A DNA stretch of 64,000 nt, from positions 248,001 through 312,000 of the forward strand of contig CAMPDV010000288.1 in the NCBI GenBank assembly GCA_946699065.1, written 5' to 3'. Below, piece after piece: positions 1 to 13,260 of the stretch (positions are counted from its first letter, which is position 1; each line of letters opens with the position of its first letter). This stretch comes from Loxodes magnus (Eukaryota > Ciliophora > Karyorelictea > Loxodida > Loxodidae). A program made the position numbers and the translations under genes. A model generated the notes under the pieces. The model was not told the DNA's origin. It ran no database searches and was given only the letters and a program-made list of their open reading frames with translations.

Positions 1-295
1 TTTCAAGCAATTTTAAATAAAATAATACAAAAAGAGCTATACACATATCTAGATTAAGAAGGTTCAAGAACATTCAACATAATACGAAGTAATCGAGTAA
101 TTGAATTGAATTGAATTTTAAACTAAATTAAAATTTAAACCAACTTCTATCAGAATATTCGCGAAATAATAAGATAATTTACTTAAAGCTAAAGAGTAAT
201 ATTAGTTGTATTAATGAAAATTTTATTTTTTTAAAGATAAATTTAAATAAATAACCAATTTAGATATAAAAAACATCAGTAATGATGGAATTCGA

Positions 296-500
296 ATGAT
301 CAAGGACCTGGAAAAGCAGAGGAAAGAGCAAGATAAAGAGTCCTAGAAAGAAATGTTGATATTATCAATCTCAGTAGCATTTGATTAGCAATTGCATCAA
401 ATTTATGAAGCCGAAAGAAAATAAGCCAAGGGGACCTGAAAAAATTCACTATAATATGAATTATACCTATGGAATATATAAGAGTAAGATACTGGGTTTA
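296..500 (+). CDS. coding fragment, unknown coiled-coil-like protein
   Basis: Reading TAA/TAG as Gln from the ATG at 296 gives a charged, helix-prone sequence (starts MIKDLEKQRKEQ, later FDQQLHQIYEAERKQ) with one in-frame TGA at 437. The stretch has clearly higher G+C than the flanking AT spacer. No domain is recognised. The 3' end is unclear: the frame runs on into AT-rich sequence with no TGA near by. It could be a terminal exon or a gene fragment. Confidence 0.35.
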
Positions 501-2840
501 TCGTGTTGCTAGCCCTTTAAAAAATTAAAAAAATTAAAACTGAGCCGAGAATAAAATAATTTTCAATGATTAATAATGATAATCTATAAAAAATAATAAT
601 TTATATTTTTAAATTTATTATTTATTTATTTTAAGATTTTTAAATTTTTTAAATTTTTATTATATAATAAAAAGTAAGCTATACCCATATTAAAATGTAT
701 GAATTTCACATTTTTGTATTAAGTATGATAATTTTTAATTGTCTTCTCTTTTTTGCAAAAGAGCTCATTTATAATGTTTATGTAAACTTTTAGTAAACTT
801 AATTTTATAAAATAATTAAATTTTATGATTTCAATTGATACTATTTAGCTAATAATCTTAAATATTTTTAAATTAATTTGTAAAATATTTTAAAAGTAAC
901 AATCTAAGTATTATATAATCAATAGCTTACAAATATAATATGTATAATTTTCATAAAATTCTGAATAATCTGAAATTATGTATATTTATATTTTATTTAA
1001 AAATATTGTAATTCTTTAAGAAAGTATCGCCTGATTTTTCAGTTTAATGAATATAATACTACAAAATATTCTTTTTGCAAATGGTTAGTTAGTTTCTGTG
1101 TATTCATTTTAATTTGTATTATTTTGATAATTATATTTGATTTCATAATTTTCAATTTTTATAAGCTATGGTAAATAATGAATAATAATAGCTTTTCTTA
1201 TGAAAATTAAATCCAAATTCTTATTAAATCATAATTTTAATATTTTGTGAATGTATCGAAAAGACTTACTGTTTTCTTATTGAATTTTTAAATAATAAAA
1301 TCCTAAATTTAAACGTTTTCTTTCTATAAAATAGTTTTAAATATAAAGAAATTGAATATTCCTATGTAACTAAGACTAAGATTTGTATTTTGAATATTTT
1401 TAAGATAATTTTAAAATATTTTTCTCATTTTATCAGATTATTTAAGTTTTATGATATATTTTGAATATTTTTTTACGATCGGATTAATCATAAAATATCA
1501 TTATATTTTTTAATATTTCAAATTTAGTTTTCTACAATCACTGTTATTTCAATTATTAAAGAAACTATTTTTCTAAGCTTTATTAGTGGTATTTTTTTCT
1601 TAATTTATTTTTTTAATTTAACTTTAATATTTTTAACTAAAATTTAAAAAAATTTATTTATATTTAAATTCTGAAAATACTATTTAAATAGTTTTAATCT
1701 AAAAGATATTATTACTAATATTAGAAAACTATTTTTTCATTTTTATCATAATATTATAATATTTTAATATTTTGATATGCTATTTATGCTTACTTCTATA
1801 TCTTATAATCTTTTTTTTAATAATTAACACTCTAAATATTTAAAATAATATTTCTTGCATTCTTATAGTCATTATGAAGATTTAAAATAAAATTATTTTA
1901 TTAATCATATTTTGACCATCTCTAATCTGGTACATTTCTTTCTTTAATAAAAATCTAAAATTTTTCAATATTTAAGGAAATTTGTTCTTATAATTACAAA
2001 ATATTAAGTATTTTAATATTTTAACCTAAAATACTAACAAATTTATAATTTTAATGAATATTAAAGCAAGTTTATTTACTTATTTAAATAGTATATAACT
2101 ATTCTATTTTTTATCTTTAATCTGCATTTCCTATCACAGATTGCATGATTATATATATATATTTATTCTTCTATAACAACTTATTATAGCTAAATAGTTT
2201 TTAGATAGTATACTTCTTTATTCTAAATTTAAATTTAAATTAATTATTATCTTCTCTTAATAAAAAAGTTATAATAATGATTGCGAAAAGGAATTCTCTA
2301 ACTTCAAAAAAATAGAAGCTAAAATTTCTTTAAAAGTCTTAATTTATGTAAAATTAGATCAGGAAAGTCATCCAAGAAATTGAAATTCCTACCTCTGAGT
2401 AAAAATTCTGAAGATAAATTAAGTAAGTTTAAACAAAAAATGTAATAATTTCTTTAAAACTGAACAAATTAGCTTTGAATAAATAATTCTAGCAGTGTTA
2501 AACTTGCAAGAACAGATAAAAGTCTTAAAAAAGAATAAAAAAATTAATTAAATATTTTAATAAGCAAGATGTAAATTATTTAGACTTATGACACTGGAAC
2601 GTGAAAGTAATTCATTTTAGAGCATTTAACAAAGTTAATATAGCTAATCTATTAAAAAAATAGAATAAAGTGAATAAATTGAGATTGTAAGAAATTAATT
2701 AAAAAAATAAATGGTAAGCAATCCATTGGACATAAGATATTAACAAAGTGTAAATAGATCAAGCTCAGACTGAAAAATCTAAAAATTAAATAATAATAGT
2801 AATACTAATTTAAATGTTAAATGTTTAGAGATTTTTAAGG
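501..2840. other. AT-rich spacer, no gene seen
   Basis: Long runs of A/T with short homopolymers. In none of the frames did I see an acidic or motif-bearing protein stretch comparable with the neighbouring genes. Confidence 0.5.
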
Positions 2841-2844
2841 AATT

Positions 2845-3528
2845 TCAACCTCGTGATCTCAGGACCGATTTTTTGAATTGACCGGAACCAATCCCCTCTG
2901 CTACTCTTCTACCATACCCTTGCACGTTATCATTTTGGCTTGTAAATCTATCCTTTGGTCGTTGGATAGAACTAACTGCAAAAATAGTCTCGTTGCTATA
3001 ATTACTATTTGTAAAGTTATTTTTCTTGATTCTATTTTTTCCAATATTATTTTTTAATTTTTTATAGTTTTCAGCATTATCAATATTTGTGATTCCTATT
3101 GAGCGAACAGTTTTTCCTACTGAGCCTATTTCATTGAATACACCATTTTATTCCCGATCGTAGGTCTCTATGAAACTCTCTTTCCATTCTTAGATGTCTG
3201 CAATCTAAGTCCTGAGGCTTCTATTTTCGATCCTGAGTTTCTTGTTTTCCTCTTTGAGCTCTGAAAAAGCTATCAGGATTTATGTCTGTTCCTCTTGATA
3301 CAGCGGCATAGTGAATTTTTTTACAGCAGCTGCTTCTTAAGTCTCCAGCACTTTTCTTGGCTCTTCTTCGTTTGGTGTGACTTAATTTCCTTTTTGCCTT
3401 TTTATGCCCATCTTTTTTGTTATTAGAGGAGTTTCTTAGGTCTATTACAGTTTCAATTGTCAACCCGCTCCTTGTTTCTTAGTCTCTTCAAAAGCAGAAT
3501 AGGAGCTTTTTTGAAATCTTTCTACCAT
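2845..3528 (-). CDS. hypothetical coiled-coil protein, 227 aa
   Basis: A single frame runs from ATG at 3528 to TGA at 2845-2847 (228 codons) when TAA/TAG are read as Gln. The product is hydrophilic. A central heptad-like segment (roughly residues 75-110, including SELKEENKKLRIENRSLR) suggests a short coiled coil. The C-terminus is basic and Asn-rich. One TGA sits inside the frame at codon 23 (3460-3462), followed by about 200 clean codons and a final TGA. The sequence upstream of the ATG becomes pure AT spacer, which supports the chosen start. No family is recognised. In the standard code only an 80-codon shadow would be found here. Confidence 0.7.
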
Positions 3529-3744
3529 ATTTTTTTTCTAAAAATTAAATTAAATTAAATTTTATAATTATTGCAATTTTACCAATTACCTATCTAAAAA
3601 AGGCAATAATTAAATTAATTAAATTAAATTACTGGAAGAAAGTAATAAAAATTAAAAAAGAAATTATTAAAAAATAATAAGAAAGAATCAAGAATAATTA
3701 TAATAATTTTTTAAGGATATATTTATATACTAAAATGATAATTT

Positions 3745-3837
3745 CCTTGAAAAAGAGGAATCAATCGATAAGACACCTTGAAAAAGAGGAATCAATCGAT
3801 AAGACACCTTGAAAAAGAGGAATCAATCGATAAGATA
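3745..3837. repeat. three tandem copies of a 31-bp unit
   Basis: The unit begins ccttgaaaaagaggaatc and repeats exactly at 3745 and 3776. The third copy at 3807 differs only near its end. It lies about 200 bp upstream of the coiled-coil gene's ATG, so it could be a promoter-proximal minisatellite. No function is shown. Confidence 0.85.
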
Positions 3838-3849
3838 ACTTGAAAACAA

Positions 3850-5000
3850 ACAACAGAGACAATCAAATTTTTATAAATGTATATCAGGTAACATTAGAGA
3901 AGGAAGAATAAGGTGTCGAAGCACTCCAAAAATAATAAAGTAAAAACATACATATTATTACTTGAAATATCTTAATTCTTATTGGAAAGATAATTTTATT
4001 TAATTTTAAGAAATATAAATAAATATGCTTATTATTTTCATTAAATGCTATATATAAATTATTTATATACACTAGTATAAAATTTATAAAGACAAGAGTT
4101 AGATGCTAATCTTATTTTCTTATCTTTTGTTTCAAAAATCTTTTTAATATGAAAACTTAATTTTTTCCTTTCATTCAAATAATAATGCATTGCAGACTTT
4201 TTGTTAGAGATTTTCATTTACGAAAAACTAAAATTTAAATATCCCATGGTCCAGATTATTCCGAAAATTTCCGAAGCTAGTTACTAAAGTTATATAAGAT
4301 AAGTTAATAGCGTGATTGATGCTTAAAATTTAAGTTATTCATTTAAATGAATAAAATTTTTATTAATACTTGAATCATACCTTTTTAATTTCAATAATTT
4401 ACTAATTTAATGATAGTAAGCAATTAAAATAAGAACTTTTAAATAAACTATTAATATAAAAAATAGGAAGCATTTTGATAATATACTACTAGCTATTATA
4501 GTGATCAATATTGAATCTAATTATTAAAAGAGAATTTAAGGAAATCTTAATTTAGTAGACCGTATTCTAATTTTAAAGTAATATGTTAATCTTATAATAT
4601 AAAATTAAAAATCTTAAATTTTTAATTTTACCTATTGGAATTTATAATTATTTGTCTTTCTTCCTTAAATTTACACACTACATTTTTTTTCACTTCTAGA
4701 TAAAATTTTATAATTATGCTTTTCATTTTAATCTTCTCAACTTTTTAATAATTTTCAAAAATAATAATTATATTTAAAATTGTAATTCATTTTTAAGTAG
4801 CATTTTTAGCTATTTTTATGTAAATCATCTTGTTTAGTGTAAATTAGAAAATATATAATAAAATACAAAAAATATTTAAGTATAATACACCATTGCTTAC
4901 TTTATGGCACAACTTTTATCTGCTAAATTAGATAAAATTATTGAATATTAATCTTTTTTACTACCTCTTTTTCTGGAATAAATTTCTTATTTTATGGATA
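3850..5000. other. AT-rich spacer
   Basis: No coding-like frame, RNA gene or clear repeat seen between the 31-bp repeat and the next gene. Confidence 0.45.
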
Positions 5001-5001
5001 A

Positions 5002-5758
5002 TCATTGAAATAATATCTTAAAACTTAAAAAAAGCAAGTACATTCGGATTGAGTTAAATAGCTCGATATTTTACCAAAATGGAAAAATAAAATTAAGAAG
5101 TTAAGTTAATTTATAACTTTATTAAAATGAAATGATTTTTGTGAAAATTTAACTTAAAAAGTAGAAGGTATTCATTAAACTCCACCCTCTTCTCTTAATT
5201 ACAAAATAATAGCATAGCATAATTTATTATTGTGGTATCACATTTTTCGATTTACCACGTAATAGTTTATTGTTTAAAAAAGTGTTCGACTCAAATTTGC
5301 GTGGATCTTCATTGTCATAAATCTTTATTATTTTAATATAAATTTTCATTATTTTTTCCTATAGGTAAAATTCCAATCATTTTCTATTTACATTGAGTAA
5401 CTTTTTCGCTTAAAGTAAATATTCTTAAATTTTATAAATTAAAAATATTTCCATTAATTTTCTATTTTTCTATTTTCTTTTTTGTTTAAATTGGTAGTAA
5501 TCTCATACTTTAAGTCCTGACCATTTGCAGTATCAGCATATCGTTACTTTTCGGTAGGAAATATTTTTATTTATAAGTTATTTTTCTATTTCCATTGGTT
5601 CGCTTATTTAGGTCTATTATATTTTACAGCCTTTAGTATTTATAATTTTCCTTATAATTTATTCAGTCTATAAAATTCTCTCTTGAACTGCTATAAAGAC
5701 GGATTTAGCGCTAATTCATTTCGTAAAATTGAATTTTTCAAATTTAAAAAATTTCCAT
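5002..5758 (-). CDS. hypothetical protein with two apparent -1 shifts
   Basis: Coding-like sequence runs from ATG at 5758 to TGA at 5002-5004. The N-terminal part (RENFIDWINYKENYKYQ) is read in one frame. At the A5 run complementary to 5564-5568 the frame must move by -1 to give the acidic stretch TEKQRYADTANGQDLKYE. At the A6 run complementary to 5352-5357 it moves -1 again to give IYDNEDPRKFESNTF. The start-to-stop distance fits exactly two missing bases. In-frame TGA codons occur within the N-terminal part. No domain is recognised. It could be a sequence-error victim, a frameshifted gene, or a young pseudogene. Confidence 0.5.
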
Positions 5759-5759
5759 A

Positions 5760-7390
5760 TAGTTAAGCGAATCTTAAATTCCCTAATTAAGATTATTAGC
5801 AGCCTTTGTTATATATATTCAATTTATACTCGATATTATCATAATAAAAGCTTATAATTATTTTAGCTATATAATTTTAACTATTACGATAACTCAAAAA
5901 GGCCAAATTATTTAAATTGCTCATCTTATCAATTTTTTAAATCTAATTTCATCAATAAAATCAATTTAATTATTCATTTATACTTTAGGAATTAATCTGC
6001 TACTCCATCAATGAAAACTTTGCTAGTGTATTTGAATTTAATTTTTATAATTTAGACTTATTTAATTTAATTTAGATTGCTATAATAAAAATGTTTAATC
6101 GTTTTAATGTATATATTGTTATTAAATATCTCACGCTACACTATTTATTTATTCCTAATTAGTAAAATAAAACTTATCTTTCGAAATTTAGATACTTAAT
6201 TATATTGAAGAACTTAACTCAAAAATTAAAAATCTTGCAACTGAAACTGATCCTATTTAAAATACTAACTAAAATAAGGATTAACTCAATTAAGACATTT
6301 AAATTTCCTAATTTACTTGTAAGACAGATATAGAATGGGAATATACTTATTTTTATAAAACTTATAAAAAAATGAAGAAAGTTTGAAATAATTATCAGAT
6401 TTTAAAGGTAGATTGCTGGAATGATCTAAACAGATAAAATACACGATACAAATAAAGAAAAAACCGTATAAATAAAATATATTAACACTAAAGAAATTAT
6501 TAATTAAATAATCTTTTGGAATAAGTTTATTGACTATGGTATTTAGAAAAACTAAATAGCTTCTTTACATAAAGCAGTTTAATCTTAATAGAAATATATT
6601 GAATATTTTTAAGGCAAACTGACTATTTTTATTTTCAAGTAGAAATTAAAGCTGAGGCACTTTCATTTCAGAATGCTACTTTAAATATCTTTCCTGGTTT
6701 TATGATTTATATCAATCATATTTATTATATATATCTACTAAGACATTTAAAATTGGAAGTAAAAATTATGATAGGAAATGTTTTAATATAAAAAGTAAAT
6801 AAAACTATAACTAAACATTTTTGGCTTTAAAGCAATAACTGAAATCTTAAGATTAATAAATAGCTATTTAATACTAAATTTTATAAAGGTAATTTGAAGT
6901 TTTGAACTCTAAATGAAAGGAAAAATATTCTTATAAATCTGCTCAATTATAATTATTATTTAAGTTTTTAGTAAAAAGTTGTGATTTTTCAAAATTTCAA
7001 AATCCTTAGAAATGGAAAAAAAAGGAATTGGAATATGAAAAGTCAATTAATTTATTATTTAAAATTAAATTAAATTAAAAGAAATGTAATGTATTAATAT
7101 CTTCATGTTTATATAACTAAATAATTAAATTTCATCCAACGTGCGCTTAGAAAAAATTATGAATAAGAAAAGTTAAAAAGATAAATTACTTTATTCCTGT
7201 ATGAACTATAAAAAACATAGAAATAAAAAAGAAATAACTAAAAAATAAATAATTATAAGTTTTTTTTCTAAATGATTTATGGATTTTTTTGATTAATTCA
7301 GTTTGAAATTTTTCCAAATATGCGAACTTTTTTGGAATAAGTATAAACATTTTAAAAATTATATTTTTTATGCATTTTATTCCTTTATAA
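5760..7390. other. AT-rich spacer
   Basis: Mostly A/T with no convincing coding. A hydrophobic frame near 7186-7395 on the minus strand may be the 3' extension of the following coding region, but it is not separable. Confidence 0.35.
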
Positions 7391-7394
7391 TACA

Positions 7395-7690
7395 TTCTTA
7401 ATATTAGTTATTAAGAATAACTTGTACGGAACGAGCAATTACCTCCTACTCGCTCATATGGAAAGTTTGGTTAAAGGTATGCACAAAATGGAATAAGGAC
7501 ATATAGTAGTAATTTTTAAGCAAGGCTCTCTTGAATCAAACTAAATACTACTCGAATAAATTTTGAATGCTTTTCTTATTAAAGTTATCTTCTTTAAACT
7601 CATTTTTCACTTCCAAATTAACACTTTTTCGCAAAATAAAAAACGGATATTTACTCGAGCAAGTGGATGCCTAATTTGGCAAAAATAATT
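7395..7690 (-). CDS. coding-like exon, unknown protein
   Basis: On the minus strand a coherent frame with segments such as VKNEFKEDNFNKKSIQNLF and HMSEQEVIARSVQVILNN is visible. It has one in-frame TGA inside the segment between them. Local composition is richer than its surroundings. Neither start nor stop is clear, so this is best read as an internal exon or fragment. No family is recognised. Confidence 0.4.
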
Positions 7691-7699
7691 TAAGAAGTG

Positions 7700-9060
7700 T
7701 AATAGAAATTTGGAGATACCTTATAGGTAGTTTATATGGAAGAGTGGAAAGTATAAAAAATGATAAATCTTGCCTGATTAGAGACGACTAATATGGAAAA
7801 AATTATGATTAAAAAAGATACAGCTTAAATTTAATAAAAATATTGAAGATAAAAAACTTAGTAATTTACTATCGTAAAGATTTTGATAAAAAGAAAAAAA
7901 ATTAGGATGATTAACAAATAAATTGACATTATAAGATCTTATTAAAGAGGAATTAGAAGAAAATTTATATTTAAAACTCAGAATAATAAGAATATAATCA
8001 GATTTATGTGTTTTTATTAAAATTTTCAAAAAGCTTAAATCGTGATGATCCTATTAAAGGAGGAATAACGTTAATTTATCATTAATAGTATTCAATCTTG
8101 TTAAAATTATGTAAGCTTAACTGATAAGTTCACATATATCTACTATGATAAGAAAATTCTGATCAAATTATCATAAGATTTAAAAAAGATCAATAATTAT
8201 AACAACAAGATAACATAAATCTATCAAAATTAAAAAATAGGATCAATTAATACTTAAACAATAAAATATAGTCAAAATATAAAAATTAATAAAGCTAATA
8301 AAAAGAATATGAAAGAAAGTTACTTAAAAATAGAGAAAATAAAATAACCTTTCACAAAATAAATTTTTAGTTTAAGCCAATCTATAAATAATTTGTCAAA
8401 AATAATATTATCTTTTGTATTAATATTTACTCTTTTTATTTTATAAAAACTAATTTTTCAAGTTAGCACACAATAAAAAAATTGCAAATTGATTTGAATT
8501 TTTATCTATTATAAAATTAGTTAATATATTTTTTATTAACTTTTTATATTAATATAATAAATTAATCCTTATTTTTACATTTTTATTCCTTTTTACTATC
8601 GTCAAACGTTATAGTTATTTAGCATTAGTTAAATTAAAAAAATAAATTTAAAAGCATTTCATTTTTTTTAGTTTTATTCAATTTTATTTTAAGATTATTG
8701 TATACTATTAAATATAAAAAAATATAGAAACTTAGCATGATGTTTAAAATACAATAAAATAAGTAGATTTATAATAATAAATTAGTTTAATACAGATAAA
8801 AAATGGGATTTTTAATTTGGATTGTATAATTATAATTAAATAATTTAAATAGCCAAACAAGAGAAAAATATTAAGTTTAATTAATTTAAAGATTTTCTGA
8901 CTATAAATTGTAAAAGTTTGATATGTAGAAAAATAATAACTTTAAAAATTTAAAACATGTAGAAATATCATAAAAATAGATAATTCACTTTAATAAAAGA
9001 GTTATTGAATAAAACTTCTGATTTATTTCAGATACTTCATTTAAATAAATTTAAGTTTAT
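7700..9060. other. AT-rich spacer
   Basis: I saw no gene, RNA or repeat here beyond simple A/T runs. Confidence 0.45.
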
Positions 9061-9065
9061 TAATG

Positions 9066-9993
9066 TCAAACTTCTCTTACCATTTTTTCTTACATTTTCT
9101 TATCTTTTGTCATCGCTTCTAAAACTTTTTTTTTAATCAACTTAAGGCTCTACTTGATTTTATATGCTTTTTCTAAGAAGTAATTGTCTTTTACTTTACC
9201 AATTCCTGTGCAAAATTTAAATTTGAAGATCTATTTCTGATTATTGATTTGAATAAAATGCAAGTTATGTAGATTTAGTTGTATTTTATTAGTATTTACA
9301 AATTTTTACCAGGGAATGTCTGTGCACTAGGCATATCTCTATATCATAAAGTTGCTTCTTAATAAAAATAGTTTCTTATCCTCTCACCTATATCATTCTC
9401 AATCGAAAATTAGTTGAAAATCATGATTTGGTTGTCGTAATTTATCCATAAATTGTAATTTCTTTTTTACTTACTATAGTATTATAATTATTAATTCCAA
9501 TTCCAATTGAAGAATTTTCAATGTCAGATTCTGGATAATTTGTAGCTTCTTTTCGCATTTTTAAATAAATATGGAAAAATCTTTTCGTCATATTATATTC
9601 AAATGAAGTCAGGCTAAAGTTTATGTATCAAGATTCATTAAAAACAGAGATAGGTGACTGTAAAACCTTTCTTGCCATTATACGCATCCTCTTGTTTATT
9701 TTTCCTTTCATATTCTATGAGCCTCTCATTGCAGTTGAAGGCACTAGCTCACCTCCATAATCATCATAGGCAACATATACATACTACAAAACATTTAAAA
9801 ATCGTAGAGTAACATTCAAATAACAGCTCAGAGCATAAATAAATTTTTCATCACCTCCAAATAGCTTTGAATTCTCTATTTAACAGTGATAAATCAAATT
9901 TCCTTTTTCATGTAAGATTACTCCAAAGTATATCGTTTAATTCATTTACCCACCTTCAATTTTCAGAATAAATTCTAATTTTAAGCTTTTCAT
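9066..9993 (-). CDS. hypothetical protein, about 309 aa, two apparent -1 shifts
   Basis: The frame opens at ATG 9993 and gives a mixed hydrophobic/acidic protein. It includes KIEGGQMNQTIYFGVILHEK, a DDYGGELVPSTAMRG patch near residue 84, and EATNYPESDIENSS. At the T6 run 9463-9468 (A6 on the coding strand) the frame must step back one base to give IENDIGERIRNYFYQEATL and PSAQTFPGK. At the T5 run 9303-9307 it steps back again to give the lysine-rich tail ending EKMVREV and TGA at 9066-9068. Distances fit exactly two missing A residues. In-frame TGAs at 9628-9630 and 9344-9346 are read as Trp. No conserved family is recognised. Confidence 0.55.
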
Positions 9994-9994
9994 T

Positions 9995-10660
9995 TTTTAA
10001 GAAATTGGATAGTTTCACATTTACTAGTAAATATTAAATAATAAATTAAGCTATAAAAAAGTAATTAAAATATGAGTTAACTTATCATATTAAGAAATTT
10101 AAATGATTCGCCTCAAAAAATTTATAATTATATTGCTTAAAAAAATAAAAATTTCTAATAAGTTATAATAATTTTTTATTCAATTTAGTAATTTTATTTT
10201 TCAAAAAGTATGTGTAGTAAAATAGTTTTCCTTTAGATAAAATTTAATAATTATTACTGGTTTATTAAGTCTAAAGATTAGAAACCTTTTTCATAATTAA
10301 TAAAATTTTAAATATTATAATTCTTATATTATATTACAAATTATATCATTTTTATATAAAAGTAATGCAATCACAAAAAGGGGAAATTTGTATTTCTAAT
10401 AAATATTTATCCTATAGTAAATAAGAAAAGAATCACATTTATAACATTTTTTAGTTAATAAGTCTTTTGATAAAGAAAGCATTTTATTCAAAAATAAGCT
10501 ATGGTATATGATAATTAATTATCCACAAAGGGTATTTCCATATTTATCTGTGGTGCTATTTGTTACGAGATAACTCGTAATGCAATCTATAATGCACCAG
10601 ATTACTGAAAAGTTGACTTGAGTATATCATTCTTTTTATATATAATATTATAACAGAAAA
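9995..10660. other. AT-rich intergenic region
   Basis: No gene seen. The sequence is flanked by two genes pointing away from each other, so promoters for both would lie here. No motif is recognisable. Confidence 0.4.
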
Positions 10661-10664
10661 GCCA

Positions 10665-10960
10665 ATGTGCAGCTTTCCAGAAAATTAAGGAGAAATCTTG
10701 GAAGAGACAATCCAACAATCATTATGGAGAAAGAAAAATTAAATCTGTTGTAGAGAAAAAAGGGAAATTTACAGGAAAAAATCGAATCTCGAACCGGAAA
10801 ATTTTGGAGAAGGAACTAGAACCAAATAAGAAGTGGAAGAAAGTCAAGAGGAGCAAGATTCAAGAATATTAAGACTAGATTCAATCAAGAAAATTCAAAC
10901 TTAAAAGCTTCTTTTAAGTGGCGGCCTTGATTGTCACTGCTAAACAATTTAAATTTAAAT
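10665..10960 (+). CDS. hypothetical acidic/basic protein, 3' end uncertain
   Basis: From ATG at 10665 the frame reads MCSFPENQGEILEETIQQ, a Cys/Lys-rich patch, then NFGEGTRTKQEVEESQEEQD and LRLDSIKKIQTQKLLLSGG. The next TGA in frame is at 11097, but coding character fades near 10,950, where a minus-strand gene converges. A second frame over the same bases is basic and Asn-rich and less convincing. No family is recognised. Confidence 0.4.
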
Positions 10961-11296
10961 GAAGGATTTAATAAAGAAACCATATTAAATTAAATTAATT
11001 AAATAGTTAGGAATATTTGTTAAAAAACCTTTATATGACAGTTGTTGCTTTTCGGCGGGTTATCGGTTTTCTTCCGGTAAGTTATAATAGTCAAAGTGAC
11101 TTGGATGTTTTGCGGGAGAAGGAGGGGTAGGTTAGGAATGCTCATTCTCTTCTAGTTCCATCATTTCAGCATCTATTATTTGATGTTATAACTATTTTTT
11201 GGCTTTTTCCGACTTCTCGAGATGCTCCGTTAGCTATTATCTAAGGTCTTTCACTTCATCTCTAACTCCCTGGACTTCCTTCTCAAAGCAGGCCTG
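10934..11296 (-). CDS. 3' exon of a coiled-coil protein
   Basis: A clear minus-strand frame starts after a pyrimidine-rich run ending in CAG (complement around 11,297), which looks like a 3' splice site. It continues with a heptad-rich helix (FEKEVQGVRDEVKDLRQQL, EHLEKSEKAKK), an acidic stretch (AEMMELEENEHSQ), and a Pro/Ser linker (PTPPSPAKHPSHFDYYNLPE). The first in-frame TGA is at 10934-10936. Upstream exons are not identified; the preceding 200 bp is AT-rich. The 3' end overlaps the plus-strand gene's tail, so the two genes converge. Confidence 0.5.
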
Positions 11297-11299
11297 GAG

Positions 11300-13255
11300 A
11301 AAGAAAGCATATAATTTAAAATAGATTGCTTTATGTCGCAAAATGTATAAAATAATATAATTTCTCATTGGAATTATAAATAATGTTGATGGATGAATAT
11401 ATCAACTAGCAAGTAAACAATATTGTTTTGAGACATATTAATAAAGAGTTATGAGCAAGCGGCAGATTAATTACTAAATATTCGAACAGAAAAAAAGAGG
11501 ATGGAGAATAAAAAAAATATACTATTTAATTTGATTTAATATATTATAAAATGCTAGCTAATTATTAAATAATTAGTAGCATAATGTTTGACTCATTAAA
11601 TGAGTCATTATATTTTTTCTGGAAAAGGAATTTCTGTTGATGTGAAGCAAAGATACATTTAAATAGATTTTAGAATGTACTTACAATTTGGATTTACTTA
11701 GAATCTTTTTATCCTTAAGTATTTTATTATTAATATGAACAATATAATTTATTTATCTATTTGCACTTAAAATATTTATCTACTACACTATCATTAAAAA
11801 TTATATTAGTATCTTTATAATTAAATCTTTTGTACTTGATCTTCTTTTTAATTTCAACAAACTATTTTAATAAACAAATCGTAAATTTCTAATTTCTAAA
11901 GTTAAGTAAAGGTTGCTTAAAATATTTTAGTACAAAAATAGAATATTTTCAATAAATCTAAATTTCCTATAGTAAATAAGTTAAATCAATCAGAAAATAT
12001 AATAAACTTTAATTATTTTATCATTATTTAATTTCAAGCTTTACATAGTTTTTATTAGAATTTGAGAAATCATATCTAAGTAAAAAATGTTAATATAAAA
12101 CTTATTTAAAAAATGTTAAGAAGTCATATTAATGGTAACAATAAGAAGAACATTAGAGTTTGATATAGTAAAAAATATAATCTGCTTAGTATGTAGCTAT
12201 ATTATATTCTTTTTATGGATGCTAGTGTAAATTAATATAAAATAAAATAGAATATTTTCTACAAAAGTACCAAAATAATTATTTACATTCAATAGAGCTT
12301 TTAATAGCATTTCTAAACATTTATTTTCTATTATAAATTTTGATTTTGTACTATTAAGTAAAGCAGTAAAATAATAACTTGAAGAAATGCATAATATTAA
12401 AATGAAATAGATATTTAACTAAATTCTAATAATATGAAATGTATTTTTTTATATTTTCTATTAGTGTTGATAATCTATTAATTTTAATTTTTAATTTTGA
12501 AAATTGATAGAAAAATTAAAAAAATAACATAGTATAATAAAATAGAAGTGGAATAGTGTGATCATAAATTAACTAGTATAAATGATAATTTTAAATTATA
12601 TGTATTTCAATATATTTATTTAAATAAATAAAAAAGATCATTTTATATAGCTTACCAAGTTAATAATTAACACTTTTAGTTAACTTTTTTGGAGTCACAT
12701 TTTTTAATAAAAACATGCTTTAAGCTTACTAACACTCAGTTAGCAAAATTTACTAAAATTTACTTTTTTAAAAATATAAATTTGGTTAATTTACAAAAAA
12801 CCATATTATTGCTTTCTTATAATATATAAGAAGAATACTATTAAATATTTTAGCTAGCTAAATTTTCCTATAAGAAATAAGCTAAAAATGATACTGAGAT
12901 TATGTATTAAAAGTATGTAAATTAAAAAAGACCAAAAGATAAATTAATATATAGCTAATAAAAATAAGTATACGACATTATAATATTAATATTAAACATC
13001 AATTTTTAAATACTAATTATCTAAATTTTTAATTAGATTTTTATTATAAAATTATATAAAAATAACACTTAATTGAACATCATAAATTACATTATTATTT
13101 TATAGTATTAGATAAACTAAAAATAGTTTCTTACTGCTAAACATATTCGCTTCTAATTAGGATATAGTATTTTAGACAACAAAATTAAATTAATATTTTG
13201 CTATACAATTTATTCTCTTTTGACATTTTGAAATTTAAAATTTAAATTTATTAAT
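11300..13255. other. AT-rich spacer
   Basis: An isolated palindrome near 11,580-11,610 (actcattaaatgagt) is the only structure noted. No coding or RNA gene recognised. Confidence 0.4.
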
Positions 13256-13260
13256 TTAAT

